Of a DNA stretch of 64,000 nucleotides, positions 29,608 through 38,377 are shown one piece after another. A program made the translations under genes and the position numbers. Every line of letters begins with the position of its first letter. The first letter of the stretch is position 1. The notes beneath the pieces were generated by a model that was not told the DNA's origin, did not search any database, and saw only the letters and a program-made list of their open reading frames with translations. Source of the DNA: Kaiparowitsia implicata GSE-PSE-MK54-09C (GTDB taxonomy: Bacteria; Cyanobacteriota; Cyanobacteriia; Elainellales; Elainellaceae). The stretch is taken from the NCBI GenBank assembly GCA_019359435.1, contig JAHHHI010000077.1:27418-91417 (forward strand), in the 5' to 3' direction.

Positions 29608-30054
29608 ATGCCCTACGCAATTGTTGAAACCAGCGGTACCCAGCTTCGAGTAGAGCCTGGTCGCTTTTATGACGTAAACCGCCTTGAAGCTGATGAAGAC
29701 AGCACCATTACTCTAGATCGAGTGCTGTTCATTGAAGATGATGGCACTGTGTCAATCGGTCAGCCGCTCGTCGAAGGGGCAACTGTAGAAGCTACAGTGA
29801 TGCGCCACCTACGAGGTCGCAAAATCATCGTCTATAAAATGCGCCCTAAGAAAAAGACCCGCAAAAAGCAGGGGCACCGCCAAGACCTGACTCGAATTAT
29901 GATTGACTCTATTCAAGTGGGTGGAAGGCAGTTAGGTTCTAAAAAAGCGAGCGCCTCGCAACCTGTTGTAGAGTCTGCTACCGAAGCTGAAACCGCAGAC
30001 GCTCCAGCGCCTGCGCCTACTGCAGCAGCATCTGGAGCATCCGAAACGGAGTAA
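29608..30054 (+). CDS. rplU: 50S ribosomal protein L21
   Basis: 148 residues. The first 105 match L21 ([56 protein letters not shown]). The rest is an Ala/Pro/Glu-rich tail common in cyanobacterial L21. It is followed by rpmA, the conserved pairing. Confidence 0.95.
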   Translation: MPYAIVETSGTQLRVEPGRFYDVNRLEADEDSTITLDRVLFIEDDGTVSIGQPLVEGATVEATVMRHLRGRKIIVYKMRPKKKTRKKQGHRQDLTRIMIDSIQVGGRQLGSKKASASQPVVESATEAETADAPAPAPTAAASGASETE

Positions 30055-30229
30055 GCTTCCAAGCGCGACGAGAAAGGGCGTTTAGGCTAGATCTCAAAGC
30101 TTTTTTGAATAAAAGCAATTGATAATCTAATGTAGATGGCCTAACTGATAGTGATAAGCAGCGGCAAACCCGCTATAGTCAAAGATCTAATAAGTAAACG
30201 CGCAGCAATTACGAGTTGAGGCAGTCAAC

Positions 30230-30505
30230 ATGGCACACAAGAAGGGAACAGGCAGTACACGCAACGGTCGCGACTCTAACGCTAAGCGCTTAGGCGTTAA
30301 GCGCTATGGCGGTCAAGTAGTCAAAGCAGGCAATATTCTGGTACGCCAGCGCGGCACTAAAATTCATCCCGGTACAAATGTGGGTCGTGGCAACGATGAC
30401 ACCCTGTTTGCATTAACGGATGGTATCGTCACCTTTGAGCGACGCGGCAAAAACCGCAAAAAAATCAGCGTATATCCGGCAGTGCTAGAAGCTGTATCTG
30501 CATAG
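30230..30505 (+). CDS. rpmA: 50S ribosomal protein L27
   Basis: 91 residues matching L27 ([52 protein letters not shown]). Its N-terminus reaches the peptidyl-transferase centre. It lies 175 bases downstream of rplU, with a strong terminator 100 bases past its stop. Confidence 0.96.
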   Translation: MAHKKGTGSTRNGRDSNAKRLGVKRYGGQVVKAGNILVRQRGTKIHPGTNVGRGNDDTLFALTDGIVTFERRGKNRKKISVYPAVLEAVSA

Positions 30506-30604
30506 ACACGGCTAAAGCTCAGCTCAGATCGGATCGATTGTTTCTTGCAACACCTGAGCACAGCTCTGGTTTTAGCAAAAGACAACACCACTTTACCCCT
30601 TGCC

Positions 30605-30633
30605 AAAAAGCCCGGACAATGTCCGGGCTTTTT
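30605..30633 (+). terminator. Intrinsic terminator of rplU-rpmA
   Basis: AAAAAGCCCGGACA pairs with TGTCCGGGCTTTTT, a 14-bp stem with a one-base loop, ending in TTTTTGC. Confidence 0.88.
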
Positions 30634-30695
30634 GCATCTTTAGTGGCGGCGGCTACTGGGTCAGCAGCGAGAACAATATCCCCTACCTTTGGGGA

Positions 30696-31014
30696 TTCGA
30701 TCGCCCTTTTCCCTTTAGGTGAGAGGGTGGTGCAGGTGCGATCGCGCAAGTGCTTAATCTGTGAGGGGTGGAGCGATCGCTCTAAGCAACCCCAGACCCA
30801 ATACTCACCGTTGAAGCAGTGGACACAACCGCCGGAGTCTCTGGCGATCGCCCTTTTCCCTTCAGGTGTGAGCGATCGCCCCGATGCAGTTTTCTCGAAG
30901 TTAGGGCGATCGCAGTTCAATCTAGACTGATTGTGTTGCAGTCGTATTCTATGCCTCAACCGTTGCGATCGCCCTTTTCCCTCCAGGTGTGAGGGTGGTG
31001 CAGATGCGATCGCC
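30696..31014 (+). repeat. Three direct repeats built on HIP1
   Basis: CGATCGCCCTTTTCCCT followed by (T/C)(T/C)AGGTG begins at about 30699, 30845 and 30966. Copies 1 and 3 continue with GAGGGTGGTGCAG(G/A)TGCGATCGC, giving units of about 50 bp. Copy 2 is truncated after AGGTGTGAG. It is non-coding. Confidence 0.7.
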
Positions 31015-31259
31015 CTAGTCAGTAGCACAGGCTCACACATGCATAGTGAGGTGTGGCAACTAGGGAGCGATCGGATTGACTCAGGAAAAGCCTGATATGG
31101 GTAGCGTTCAGACAATGCCGCTGCGCTCGAATTGCTCTTGAAGGCGTTGTGAACCCTATTGATCAATTCAACAAGCTTTGATAGGTTCTGCTGCTGCTGG
31201 TCGCGTAGCATGTGTGGTGTGCGGTATCTTTAAGGTAAGTGGCTCATGATTAATCCGAG

Positions 31260-31700
31260 ATGAAGCAAATATTTTTAAGTGCGATCGCCCTCATGTTAGT
31301 AGCCTGCGGTGGCAACCCTGACAGCCGCACCATATCCAGTAATGTGCCACGGAACTATGTACCGCCTGAGCAACGCGAGGAAGTAGCGCCCGCTCCATCC
31401 CTAGCCCAGCAGATGAATGAGTACGACAGCAGCCAACCTGCAACCTGGTATGAGACGCGGATCAATGCCTTGGATCGCAAGTGCAATGAGAGCGATCGCC
31501 ATATTGCCAATATTGCAGCAGCGATGTCCAGGCGTTCAAGCCGTAGCGCGACAGTCGAAGCATTCACGCTATCAGAAGCCGTTGCAGCATTTGGGACAGC
31601 CTTGGATGAAATGGCAGCGGGAACCGATTGTGCTCGCTTCCTTGCAGCAATGGCTGTAGGTATGGATATTGATATGGTTGGTGAGAGCCCAACGTTTTAG
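31260..31700 (+). CDS. Putative small lipoprotein
   Basis: 146 residues. Signal peptide MKQIFLSAIALML with lipobox LVAC, then a linker and a helical domain with two cysteines (DRKCNESD and GTDCARF) that could form a disulfide. I recognise no family. Its stop codon touches the remnant transposase on the other strand, so the IS remnant abuts this chromosomal gene. Confidence 0.6.
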   Translation: MKQIFLSAIALMLVACGGNPDSRTISSNVPRNYVPPEQREEVAPAPSLAQQMNEYDSSQPATWYETRINALDRKCNESDRHIANIAAAMSRRSSRSATVEAFTLSEAVAAFGTALDEMAAGTDCARFLAAMAVGMDIDMVGESPTF

Positions 31701-32539
31701 CCCTCAGCCAGTCTAGAGAGGAGCGATCGCCCCTCATCCCAACCACCGGCACTCATCAAACAGCGAGTTTTTGTCGGTGACTTTTGGCAGTGCGTTCGCT
31801 GCCAATAAACGGCTAAGTTAAAGGGGCCGATGCCATCGCCTTTATTGCACAAAATCCCCTCGTAAAATCGAGACTGTCCCGGCTTGAATCTAACTTCTTT
31901 GAGGATTTGATAGTCTGTTCCGGCATCTGTCTTAAAATGGAAGTCCTTTTTCTGTCGAAGCGCAAAGGAGACCCTGCGCTGATTCAACCAGGCCGCCAGT
32001 TTAGGACTATGGAACTCTCGGTCACCTAACACTAGAACTGGATAGGACTTAAACAACGACAAGGCCGCTTTGAGCAGTCGCTGTTGCGTTTTCAGGTCAC
32101 TATTGCCCCCTTTCCCCAAGAGTTCCCAATAGACCGGTAAGGCATGGGTTCCCCACACCACACTGACCATAAAGATATTTCGCCCTTTCCATTCCGTGCG
32201 GTCGATAGCGAGGATCCAATAGCCGTGTTGATGGTGTTTGAGCGTGCTCAGACGGCGACGGTGGTTGCGATTCAATCCCCGTCCCGTTTCCACTTGTCGA
32301 ATCCAGTATTTCAGCAGCGGAAACCACAGCACCTTAAGGGTCAGGTTCGGTAAGGCTAAAAATCGCTGTAAGTTGCGTTTTCGGCTTTGATACTGAATCG
32401 GCTGAGGAAAGACGCTGGCCAACACCGAGAGTTTGACCTAGCGATGCGCCTGTAGCAATAACAACAACAGCTCTAAGGTCAAGTACTGGGCTTCACTGAG
32501 GTGAGCGCGAAGGGTGGTTTGGTAGAATGCAGGAAACAT
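31697..32539 (-). pseudogene. IS4-like transposase remnant
   Basis: Reading back from 31697, the frame is open to 32437 and then to ATG 32539, apart from one in-frame TAG at 32440-32438. Together it codes MFPAFYQTTLRAHLSEAQYL, stop, VKLSVLASVFPQPIQYQ and so on. The DDE motifs AIDRTEWK and LGDREFHS (first two acids) are present. The third, the YREK-type Glu region, is missing because the C-terminus is replaced by unrelated sequence. The copy should therefore be inactive. It sits against a truncated ParE gene, which the IS probably interrupted. Confidence 0.75.
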
Positions 32540-32636
32540 ATTGGTTGAGGGGCGCTGCACTAAGGCTCCCTATTTTTTGTCTCTGCTATTATTTCAAAGC
32601 TTTGTACCGTATGACTTTGAATCCTCTTGTCACCCG

Positions 32637-32813
32637 TTAAGCCAATTCCCTAACCTAGGTCGTCCACGCGACGAAATCCTCCCAGCACTGCGTAGTCTCT
32701 CAATGGAGAGCTACCTCATTCTCTATACCGCAACCGAATTTAGAGTAGACATCTTGCGAGTCGTCAGTGGCTACCGCGATCTGACGAGCTTGTTCACAGA
32801 CGACGACGAGTAA
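32637..32813 (+). pseudogene. ParE/RelE-type toxin, C-terminal fragment
   Basis: FPNLGRPRDEILPALRS followed by YLILYTATEFRVDILRVVSG and YRDLTSLF is the C-terminal half of a ParE toxin (type II toxin-antitoxin). The N-terminal half is missing: upstream in frame (from 32541) the sequence is unrelated and borders the IS4 remnant. No antitoxin gene is seen. It is likely an inert leftover, part of the element or its insertion scar. Confidence 0.65.
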
Positions 32814-32822
32814 TCAATTTTC

Positions 32823-33045
32823 GGTAGACACGGTAGACGCCCGGTAGACACAGTGTCTACCGGGCAAAAGCCTTTATCCACAAGCCCTTCAGCCATTTCG
32901 GTAGGCAGTAGACACTTTCCTAGCAATTCCCCATTGGTAAACCCTGTCTACTTGTCTACCGTTTCGCTATAACCCTTATCCATCAATATTTTCAGCGGTA
33001 GACACCCTGTCTACCGTTTCCTCAAATCTGTCTACCGCGTCTACC
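32823..33045. repeat. GGTAGAC iteron cluster (candidate replication origin)
   Basis: Nine full copies of GGTAGAC in both orientations: direct at 32823, 32832, 32843 and 32997; inverse (GTCTACC) at 32855, 32954, 33009, 33030 and 33039. Partial copies lie at about 32900-32913 and 32946. Two form dyads: GCCCGGTAGACAC (32839-32851) mirrored at 32853-32865, and CGGTAGACA mirrored around 32996-33016. They begin in the 3' end of the primase/DUF3987 gene and continue past it. This is where phage satellites and small replicons often keep the origin bound by their own Rep protein. Confidence 0.65.
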
Positions 33046-33929
33046 GTTGCTCGCCACCGCAATCGATTCCCCATTCCCTGGGTTTCTCCGTACCCCATCG
33101 CCTCCAGCTCCAAAAAATGAGCACGAATCACCTCCACTCCCGCCTTCCGTAAACTGCGCTCATAATTCCGCACATCCTTTGCCCGTAGCCACCCCCGCAC
33201 CCGCGACAGCTGTATCAGCTTCGTATAGACCAGCTCCAACGCTCCATTCACCGTATTCCCGTCCGCATAGAGCAGCTTCACCTGACCAATAAACCAACGC
33301 CCCAACTTAATTGCCGCCTGCATCTGGCTCGCTTCCACCGCATGGGTCGGCAAATGCCCCTCCACCGCCGCATTCAGACAGTGCAGAATTAACGCCAGCC
33401 GTCCTGTGTAGCCCTGCATTTTGGAATAGACCGCCTGCAAGCCTGGGTGCGTCTCCGTCACCCGTAGCTGATCCAGCTGGTCATACCAATCCGCAAACAA
33501 GGCCTTGGCCTCAGGGCTCAGCCGGTAGCACTGGGCCGTTAATCTCTCCAACTGCTGGTAGAGGCTATAGAGCCGATCCGACACGTCATGGCGCACCGTC
33601 CGTCGGGGAAACGGCGCAGGCTTCAGCGGCAGCAAACACCACAAAAACCTGGCCTACTGGCCACTGGCATCCGAGCAATCCCCCATCATCTCTCGCAGAA
33701 TATCCGGCTGAATCGTCCCCGTCAGGCTCAGGCTGGTGCGCGGCAGGCTGATACGCAGGCCGCTGGTTCGATTCACCTTCAGCCCCGAGCCATCAAAGGC
33801 CGTCAGCAGCGATTCCTTATCGTTCCCCCGACCATTGCGGTACTGGTTCTGCCCTTTGAACAAGCCCGCCAGCTCATCGGGCGTTACCAAAATGCCCCGC
33901 TCTGGCTGCTGAGACTGAATGCGGGCGTT

Positions 33930-33955
33930 CGCGAAGCGTGTTCTGAAAGAACAAT
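33930..33955. repeat. Small dispersed-repeat-like insertion B (26 bp)
   Basis: CGCGAAGCGTGTTCTGAAAG followed by AACAAT, with hairpin TGTTCT-GAA-AGAACA. Including flanks it starts GGCGTTCGCGAAGC, like insertion A (GGCGTTGGCGTAGC). Deleting exactly 26 bases rejoins the DUF3987 reading frame (DATREA then NARIQSQQPERGILV). Confidence 0.6.
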
Positions 33956-34412
33956 CGCCTCCCGTGTCGCATCCGAGGTGTGATACTCCCGTGGCATTGG
34001 CTTCCTGGGTCGAATGCCCCTATCTTCCGCTCGGGTCTGCTCCCAATCCCGCAGGTCAACCTCATATTCTGAAGCGGCATACTCATACTCCTGATCCGCC
34101 TCCGCCTGGAGCAGCGAGAGCGGCCCCAAAATCTGCCGCTGAATTGGGCTCTTTTTGCTGCCCGAAGGGGCCACTAACCCGGTGAACACAATCGGCGGCA
34201 CCGAGAACCCCATCCCGGCATCAATCTCCAGCTCCGTACCCACCCGCAGCAATGATGCTGCCACCGGCAGCAGCGTCACCAGCATCGCCGCTGGCGTCGC
34301 CCCAATCCAGTCAGCAATCTGCTCTAAGGGGTCTGCCAGCTCAGCATGGAGATACTCCCCGAGACATAGCTGGTAGTCGCCAATTTTGAGCAGCTGGTGA
34401 ATCTCAGCCCGG

Positions 34413-34440
34413 CGTTGGCGTAGCCTCTCCGATAGGAGAA
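34413..34440. repeat. Small dispersed-repeat-like insertion A (28 bp)
   Basis: CGTTGGCGTAGCCTCTCCGA followed by TAGGAGAA, with hairpin TCTCC-GATA-GGAGA. It resembles the small dispersed repeats known from Nostoc and Anabaena. Deleting exactly 28 bases fuses the primase frame to the DUF3987 frame (EERDD then RAEIHQLLK). Confidence 0.65.
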
Positions 34441-35423
34441 TCATCCCGTTCCTCGGTTTGCTCCAATTCTGCCTGCACCAGGGTGACCAGGTTCCCGATA
34501 TCCCTGGCCGATATCCCCGTCTCCTGGTGCCACTGAACCACCTGCGCCGCCAAAGCCAATTCGGTGGGGCTGTTGCCCAGATAGGTGCGTATCTGGTCTT
34601 GCAAGGCCTGTACCGACAGTCGCTCAGGGTCTTGAGTAGGGCTGACCTCCAGCTGCCGCAGGTCTTGCACCGCCGCTCGAATCTGCTCCGCTGTGGCCCC
34701 ATCGTGAATCCAATCCACCACGTCCAGCCCGCCATGCTTCGGCAGGTTCTGCCAGCGCAGGCTGTCAGGATAGGGATAGCACCACTGAGCTGAGGGACAG
34801 TCCTGGGCGACTTCCTCCATGTGAGCAATGCCGACCTGATCGCGATCTGGGCACAGCACTAAGTTCGCATCCTGCAAATCCTGACGGTAGTCGCCATAGC
34901 TGCGGTACTTCTTCGAGCCCCCCAGGGTAGTGGTCGAGGGAATGCCGATCGCCCACAGGGCATCCGCGCAGCCTTCCCCCTCCACCATCCAGACGGGTTG
35001 ACCGATGGATATGGCATTCTGGATATCACGGTACCGGTAAATTGGCACCTGGGCTCTAATCTCAGAGGTTAGCCCCTTGATCCACTGTTGCCCATTCCAG
35101 TGATACTGGACAAAAAACTTCGCACCGTTGCCCCGATCCACCCGAGTCACCTTCACCAGGGGCTGCCCTGCCCGACTGGGATAAAAATAGTCCTGCCGCT
35201 GCTGGGGTCGAACCGGCTTCTCGGGTGAGGCGGTGGCTGCAAAGTATTGCCCCCACATGCCATCGGCTGTCGCGCCCCGGTAAACGTAGCCGTCTACCGC
35301 GCCATCCTGATCTACGTGGGTGTGGCAGAACACCACCTCCTGATTCCAGCGGCAGTCTTGGTCTTTGGTTCGTCCACAAATCGGACAGGGGCGCGATCGC
35401 CCCGAGTAAATGTACTGTGCCAT

Positions 35424-35858
35424 GGTTAGCTCCTAAATTTAGGAGCCGGGCCATAATCACCAATTGGCTAGTACTCAAGGGCGTAAATATCCCAACCGGT
35501 TAGCTCATGGACAGACTGATCAGCCTGAAATTCAACGATCTGGATAGTGGTGTTAATTGTGCCGTTGAGTACTAGTTTCCACTAATGGGCGTAACCAGAG
35601 TAGACATTTCAAATGACTTTGCTATAGTTGAAGACACTACTTCTAGCAGCACATTGATGCCCTAACTGGTTCAGCGAAAACCACATCAGGATGTTGATTG
35701 GCCTGGCTCAGAAAATGAACAAAAAAAGTCTGAAACCCTTGCTGTGCCGTAGTTAGGATGTTTTTTCATAGGTCTTAAGAGTGAGATTTCAAGCCAAGCT
35801 CGCCATCATATACTTGGTGAACTATCGATATATTAAGGATGGTTTGATGCCCATGAGG
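35424..35858. other. Spacer in the element with a MITE-like unit
   Basis: No gene is visible. It contains the 11-bp inverted repeat unit at 35468-35575; the rest is AT-rich leader upstream of the primase gene and downstream of the Xis-like gene. Confidence 0.45.
35468..35575. mobile_element. Candidate MITE with 11-bp perfect terminal inverted repeats
   Basis: CTAGTACTCAA (35468-35478) recurs in exact inverse at 35565-35575. The match extends to CTAGTACTCAASGGC, 15 bases with one mismatch. The 108-bp unit is non-coding. No second copy was seen in the window. Confidence 0.45.
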
Positions 35859-36128
35859 TTATCGACGACTAGATCGCTGAGGAATCTTGCGCTGATTGCT
35901 TAGCAGACTGGCCTGATAGACTTCGATAGCTCGCTGATGGGCCACTGGGTCATGGCGGTTTTGGAGCCAATCTTTGATGAGCTCCAAGTTGTAGCGGGTA
36001 CAGCGGCTATTAATGCGAACCCAGTGAATGCCCTCGATTAACAGGCCCTGCAATCTGTATTTTTTTAAGGTAGTGCTGCTGAGATTGAGATACCGTAACG
36101 CTTCCTGTTTGCTGACAAACTGATTCAT
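35859..36128 (-). CDS. Excisionase/AlpA-like small DNA-binding protein
   Basis: 89 residues with an N-terminal helix-turn-helix and wing (QFVSKQEALRYLNLSSTTLK, KYRLQGLLIEGIHWVRI), the layout of Xis/AlpA proteins that bend DNA for excision or activate the integrase promoter. ATG 36128 has an excellent ribosome site (AGGAGGGG) that lies inside the end of the upstream Ner-like frame, so the two are translationally linked. It belongs to the integrative element. Confidence 0.65.
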   Translation of the reverse strand: MNQFVSKQEALRYLNLSSTTLKKYRLQGLLIEGIHWVRINSRCTRYNLELIKDWLQNRHDPVAHQRAIEVYQASLLSNQRKIPQRSSRR

Positions 36129-36333
36129 GGGTTACCCCTCCTTTATAACGTTGAGGCCAGATCTCCCGAGGAGACAGGCCGAGCTTGGCCGCGATCACTT
36201 TTTCAACCCTGCGAGACCGTTGCTGCGTCAGGGCATGGGAGATTGCGGAAGGCCCCACACCGAGTTCCTTAGCAATGCCTGCCAACGTCCAGCCTTACTT
36301 ACGAAGAGCTGCCTTAATGTCCTCTACGTGCAT
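36010..36333 (-). pseudogene. Ner/Nlp-like DNA-binding protein with in-frame stop
   Basis: From ATG 36333 the frame reads MHVEDIKAALRK, then TAA at 36297-36295, then GWTLAGIAKELGVGPSAISH, LGLSPREIWPQRY. The last parts are diagnostic of the phage Mu Ner / SfsB family, which needs the N-terminal helix ahead of GWT. The stop sits where Lys, Arg or Gln is normal. Re-initiation at TTG 36285 could give a shortened protein. The frame continues to 36010, overlapping the Xis-like gene, so the true C-terminus may be non-conserved. It is divergent from the repressor gene. Confidence 0.65.
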
Positions 36334-36344
36334 AAGATCAACAA

Positions 36345-36374
36345 AGCTCCATCAATTTGTATATTGATGAAGCT
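36345..36374. promoter_or_regulatory. Dyad operator between repressor and Ner-like gene
   Basis: AGCT-CC-ATCAAT-TTGTAT-ATTGAT-GA-AGCT: outer and inner arms are symmetrical over 30 bases, with a perfect CATCAAT/ATTGATG core. It lies 12 bases upstream of the Ner-like start and about 62 upstream of the repressor start. A TTGACA box on the minus strand (36393-36398) and a TATAAT on the plus strand (36403-36408) are close by. This fits a lysogeny-type switch. Confidence 0.55.
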
Positions 36375-36435
36375 AACAATTAATAACGCGCATGTCAAGC
36401 GCTATAATTTGCAATACTAAATCTCTGGACTTGCG

Positions 36436-37071
36436 ATGAATGACACGCCTTCTAATGAGGGGCAGGCGGTACTGGCCGACTCAAACGACTTCCCCCAGCG
36501 CTTAAAGCAGGCCGTTGGAGAGAATAGCATTCGAGGATTTGCACGAAGTTGTGGATTCTCTGACACAGTCTTGCGCCAATACCTCAGCGGTCAAAGCGAG
36601 CCTACCCGTCCCGCACTGCTCGCCATAGCACGCACGGCAAACGTCAGTGTAGAGTGGCTGGCTGGTGGTCAGACCGGTTACAACAGCTTAAGAGAAGGAG
36701 ATGCCAAAGAGTATATCTATAAGGATCCACTAGCCTTTGAGACAGACTGGCTGAAGTCTGAGTTCCCAAAGTCTTATGACCACTTACTCCTTACCCAAGT
36801 TCAGGACGAAAGCATGGAGCCTACCCTGGTTCTTGGAGACCTAGTACTTGTGGATACCAGTGTTAGGGAGTTAGCGGCTATCGACCATGGCCTTTTCCTG
36901 TTTAAGCTGAATGAGCGGATTTTGATTAAGCGCTTGCAATACATCCCCGAAAACAACTTCAGGGTGCTAAGCGATAACCCTGCCTACGAAGCTTTTTCCC
37001 TAGACTTGTCCAGCAAAGCTAATGGCCTAAGCGTCATGGGCAGGGTAGTTTGGGTCGGACGCAAGCTATAA
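36436..37071 (+). CDS. Phage-type repressor (XRE + S24 peptidase)
   Basis: 211 residues and intact. An N-terminal XRE helix-turn-helix (ENSIRGFARSCGFSDTVLRQ, YLSGQSEPTRPALLAIA) joins a LexA/CI-like S24 domain with QVQDESMEPTLVLGDLVLVD (the catalytic Ser is in ESMEPT) and the Lys region RILIKRLQYI. Such repressors hold an element dormant and self-cleave on RecA activation. It is divergent from the Ner/Xis pair across the 36345 operator. It is the only element gene besides the Xis-like one that looks undamaged. Confidence 0.85.
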   Translation: MNDTPSNEGQAVLADSNDFPQRLKQAVGENSIRGFARSCGFSDTVLRQYLSGQSEPTRPALLAIARTANVSVEWLAGGQTGYNSLREGDAKEYIYKDPLAFETDWLKSEFPKSYDHLLLTQVQDESMEPTLVLGDLVLVDTSVRELAAIDHGLFLFKLNERILIKRLQYIPENNFRVLSDNPAYEAFSLDLSSKANGLSVMGRVVWVGRKL

Positions 37072-37081
37072 CGTTAGCGCT

Positions 37082-38236
37082 TCAAAATTCCACCATCACG
37101 GCAGACTTTTGAATGACGGAGGCATAGTGTTTGAACAAAATTTGAGGATCGTGGCCTGTTTGCTCTGCTACCGCTAGAGGATTTGCACCATTCGCCAGAG
37201 CATGGCTAATGGCAGTATGGCGGGTAGAGTAAGGTTTCCGGTAGGTGATTTCGAGCCGGGTCAAGATTTTTGTCCAGGCTCGGCGACGAAAGGTATGGTC
37301 GTTGAGGAGCTTTCCCTTCGGCGACGGAAAAACTGATGCTTCAGGATCCACGTTGGTTGGTTTTCTGGCAGATAGCATCTCTGCCACCTTGGGGGTAAGC
37401 GTCACCGTCCGATTCTTCCCCGTTTTGGTGGTCTTACGGACTCATCTAGAAACAGATTCGCCAATCCATACCGTTGAGTAGTCATCGGCAATGTGCCTCC
37501 ATTTCAGGGCTACAGCTTCTCCGAAGCGACAACCTGTACCGAAGAGAAATGTCACGAAGTCGGCGTAGTGCTGGTAGTACCGATCCGTTCTAAACGCGGC
37601 CAAGATAGCTTGAACCTCAGCCAATGCAAATGGCTTAACCTTCTGCTTAGGGGCTGGTTTCACCCTCTCTAGAACGGATGCCCAAGGGTTTTGTCCGGGT
37701 GTCTCTTCAGCCCAGTTTCAACAGGACTTAACTAGGGTTAGGTAGTCTTTGGCCGTTCGTTCGACCACTCGCTTTCGCAAGTACTCGGCAAAAGCGGTGG
37801 CACTGGCCTCATCCACAGTGTCTGCTGGCTTAGTTGAGAAAAATGCGTCTAAATGTCGCTGCGTAGCTCTATATCGGCACAGACTACCCACCTGTAAGTC
37901 TTTGGCTTTGGTCTGAACCGCTGTGAATTTCTCAAATAATCCAGCTATCGTGGTTGCCTCGCGCTTTCTAGCGGCAGCCTTGGGAGGCTTGTACTTCTTA
38001 AGGGTCTCATCAAAGTTGCCGGAGGCAATATCCTGTTCGATCTGAGTCGCCTTCTGCTGGGCCACGATGCGATTAACTCGGGAATCAGGCAAGCCAACGG
38101 CTATGGTGTGGCGCATGCCTCCATAAGTAAAGCGTAATCTCAGCCTGCCTTTATCACTTTCTATCTTGACGAGGCTTCTATCTAGGTCACGGCTTAGTGT
38201 CGGGCGTGCCGCTACGGGGGGTTGCATAGTAGTCAT
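37082..38236 (-). pseudogene. Tyrosine-family integrase with two in-frame TGA codons
   Basis: One frame of 385 codons from ATG 38236, interrupted by TGA at 37720-37718 (YLTLVKSC-stop-NWAEETPG) and TGA at 37444-37442 (GESVSR-stop-VRKTTKTGKNR). Both fall where Trp and Gly would restore the sequence with no frame change. Catalytic residues remain: Arg in GTGCRFGEAV, HxxR as STRHTAISHA, and His/Tyr in GHDPQILFKHYA. It lies next to tRNA-Pro, the likely attachment site. Only the N-terminal 172 residues can be translated normally, so the element should be unable to move without help. Confidence 0.85.
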
Positions 38237-38377
38237 CTTTCTACCAATTTCCTACCACTCAGACGTCCAAAAGCGCCCAAAAGTAGCCAACCTCACTCCC
38301 CTATTGACAATATGTTAGGGTCATCAAAAGGTTGATGCGTCGGCTATAAGGCGCTTCCGCAGTAGGTTTTAGAAGAA

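Larger units (their letters stand above)
30506..31259. other. HIP1-rich spacer with triplicated direct repeat
   Basis: Beyond the rpmA terminator there is no credible gene. About ten HIP1 or near-HIP1 octamers occur in 450 bases, together with three copies of a longer repeat (see the entry at 30696). Confidence 0.6.
32976..35423 (-). pseudogene. DNA primase (TOPRIM) / DUF3987 helicase-like replication protein, broken
   Basis: Starting at ATG 35423: a CHC2-like zinc motif (CPICGRTKDQDC with FCHTH), a TOPRIM region (VWMVEGEGCADALW, LVLCPDRDQVG), then a DUF3987 part (PVAASLLRVGTELEIDAG, VAPSGSKKSPIQRQIL, VTPDELAGLFKGQNQYRNGR). The chain breaks three times: a frameshift at 34413-34440, another at 33930-33955, and an in-frame TAG at 33656-33654 where Trp is expected (DASGQ-stop-ARFLWCLLPL). 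Each frameshift lies in a short hairpin repeat. Removing 28 and 26 bases respectively restores one frame of 797 residues with only the TAG left. It would have started replication of the element. As it stands, a truncated primase of about 339 residues could still be made. Confidence 0.8.

Noticed and set aside
32823..33045. CRISPR array
   Set aside because: Repeats are 7-9 bp, in both orientations and irregularly spaced; they fit iterons, not repeat-spacer units. No cas genes in the window.
33047..34185. Long plus-strand frames opposite the primase/DUF3987 gene
   Set aside because: Pro/Ala/Ser-rich antisense shadows of the minus-strand gene; no domain match.
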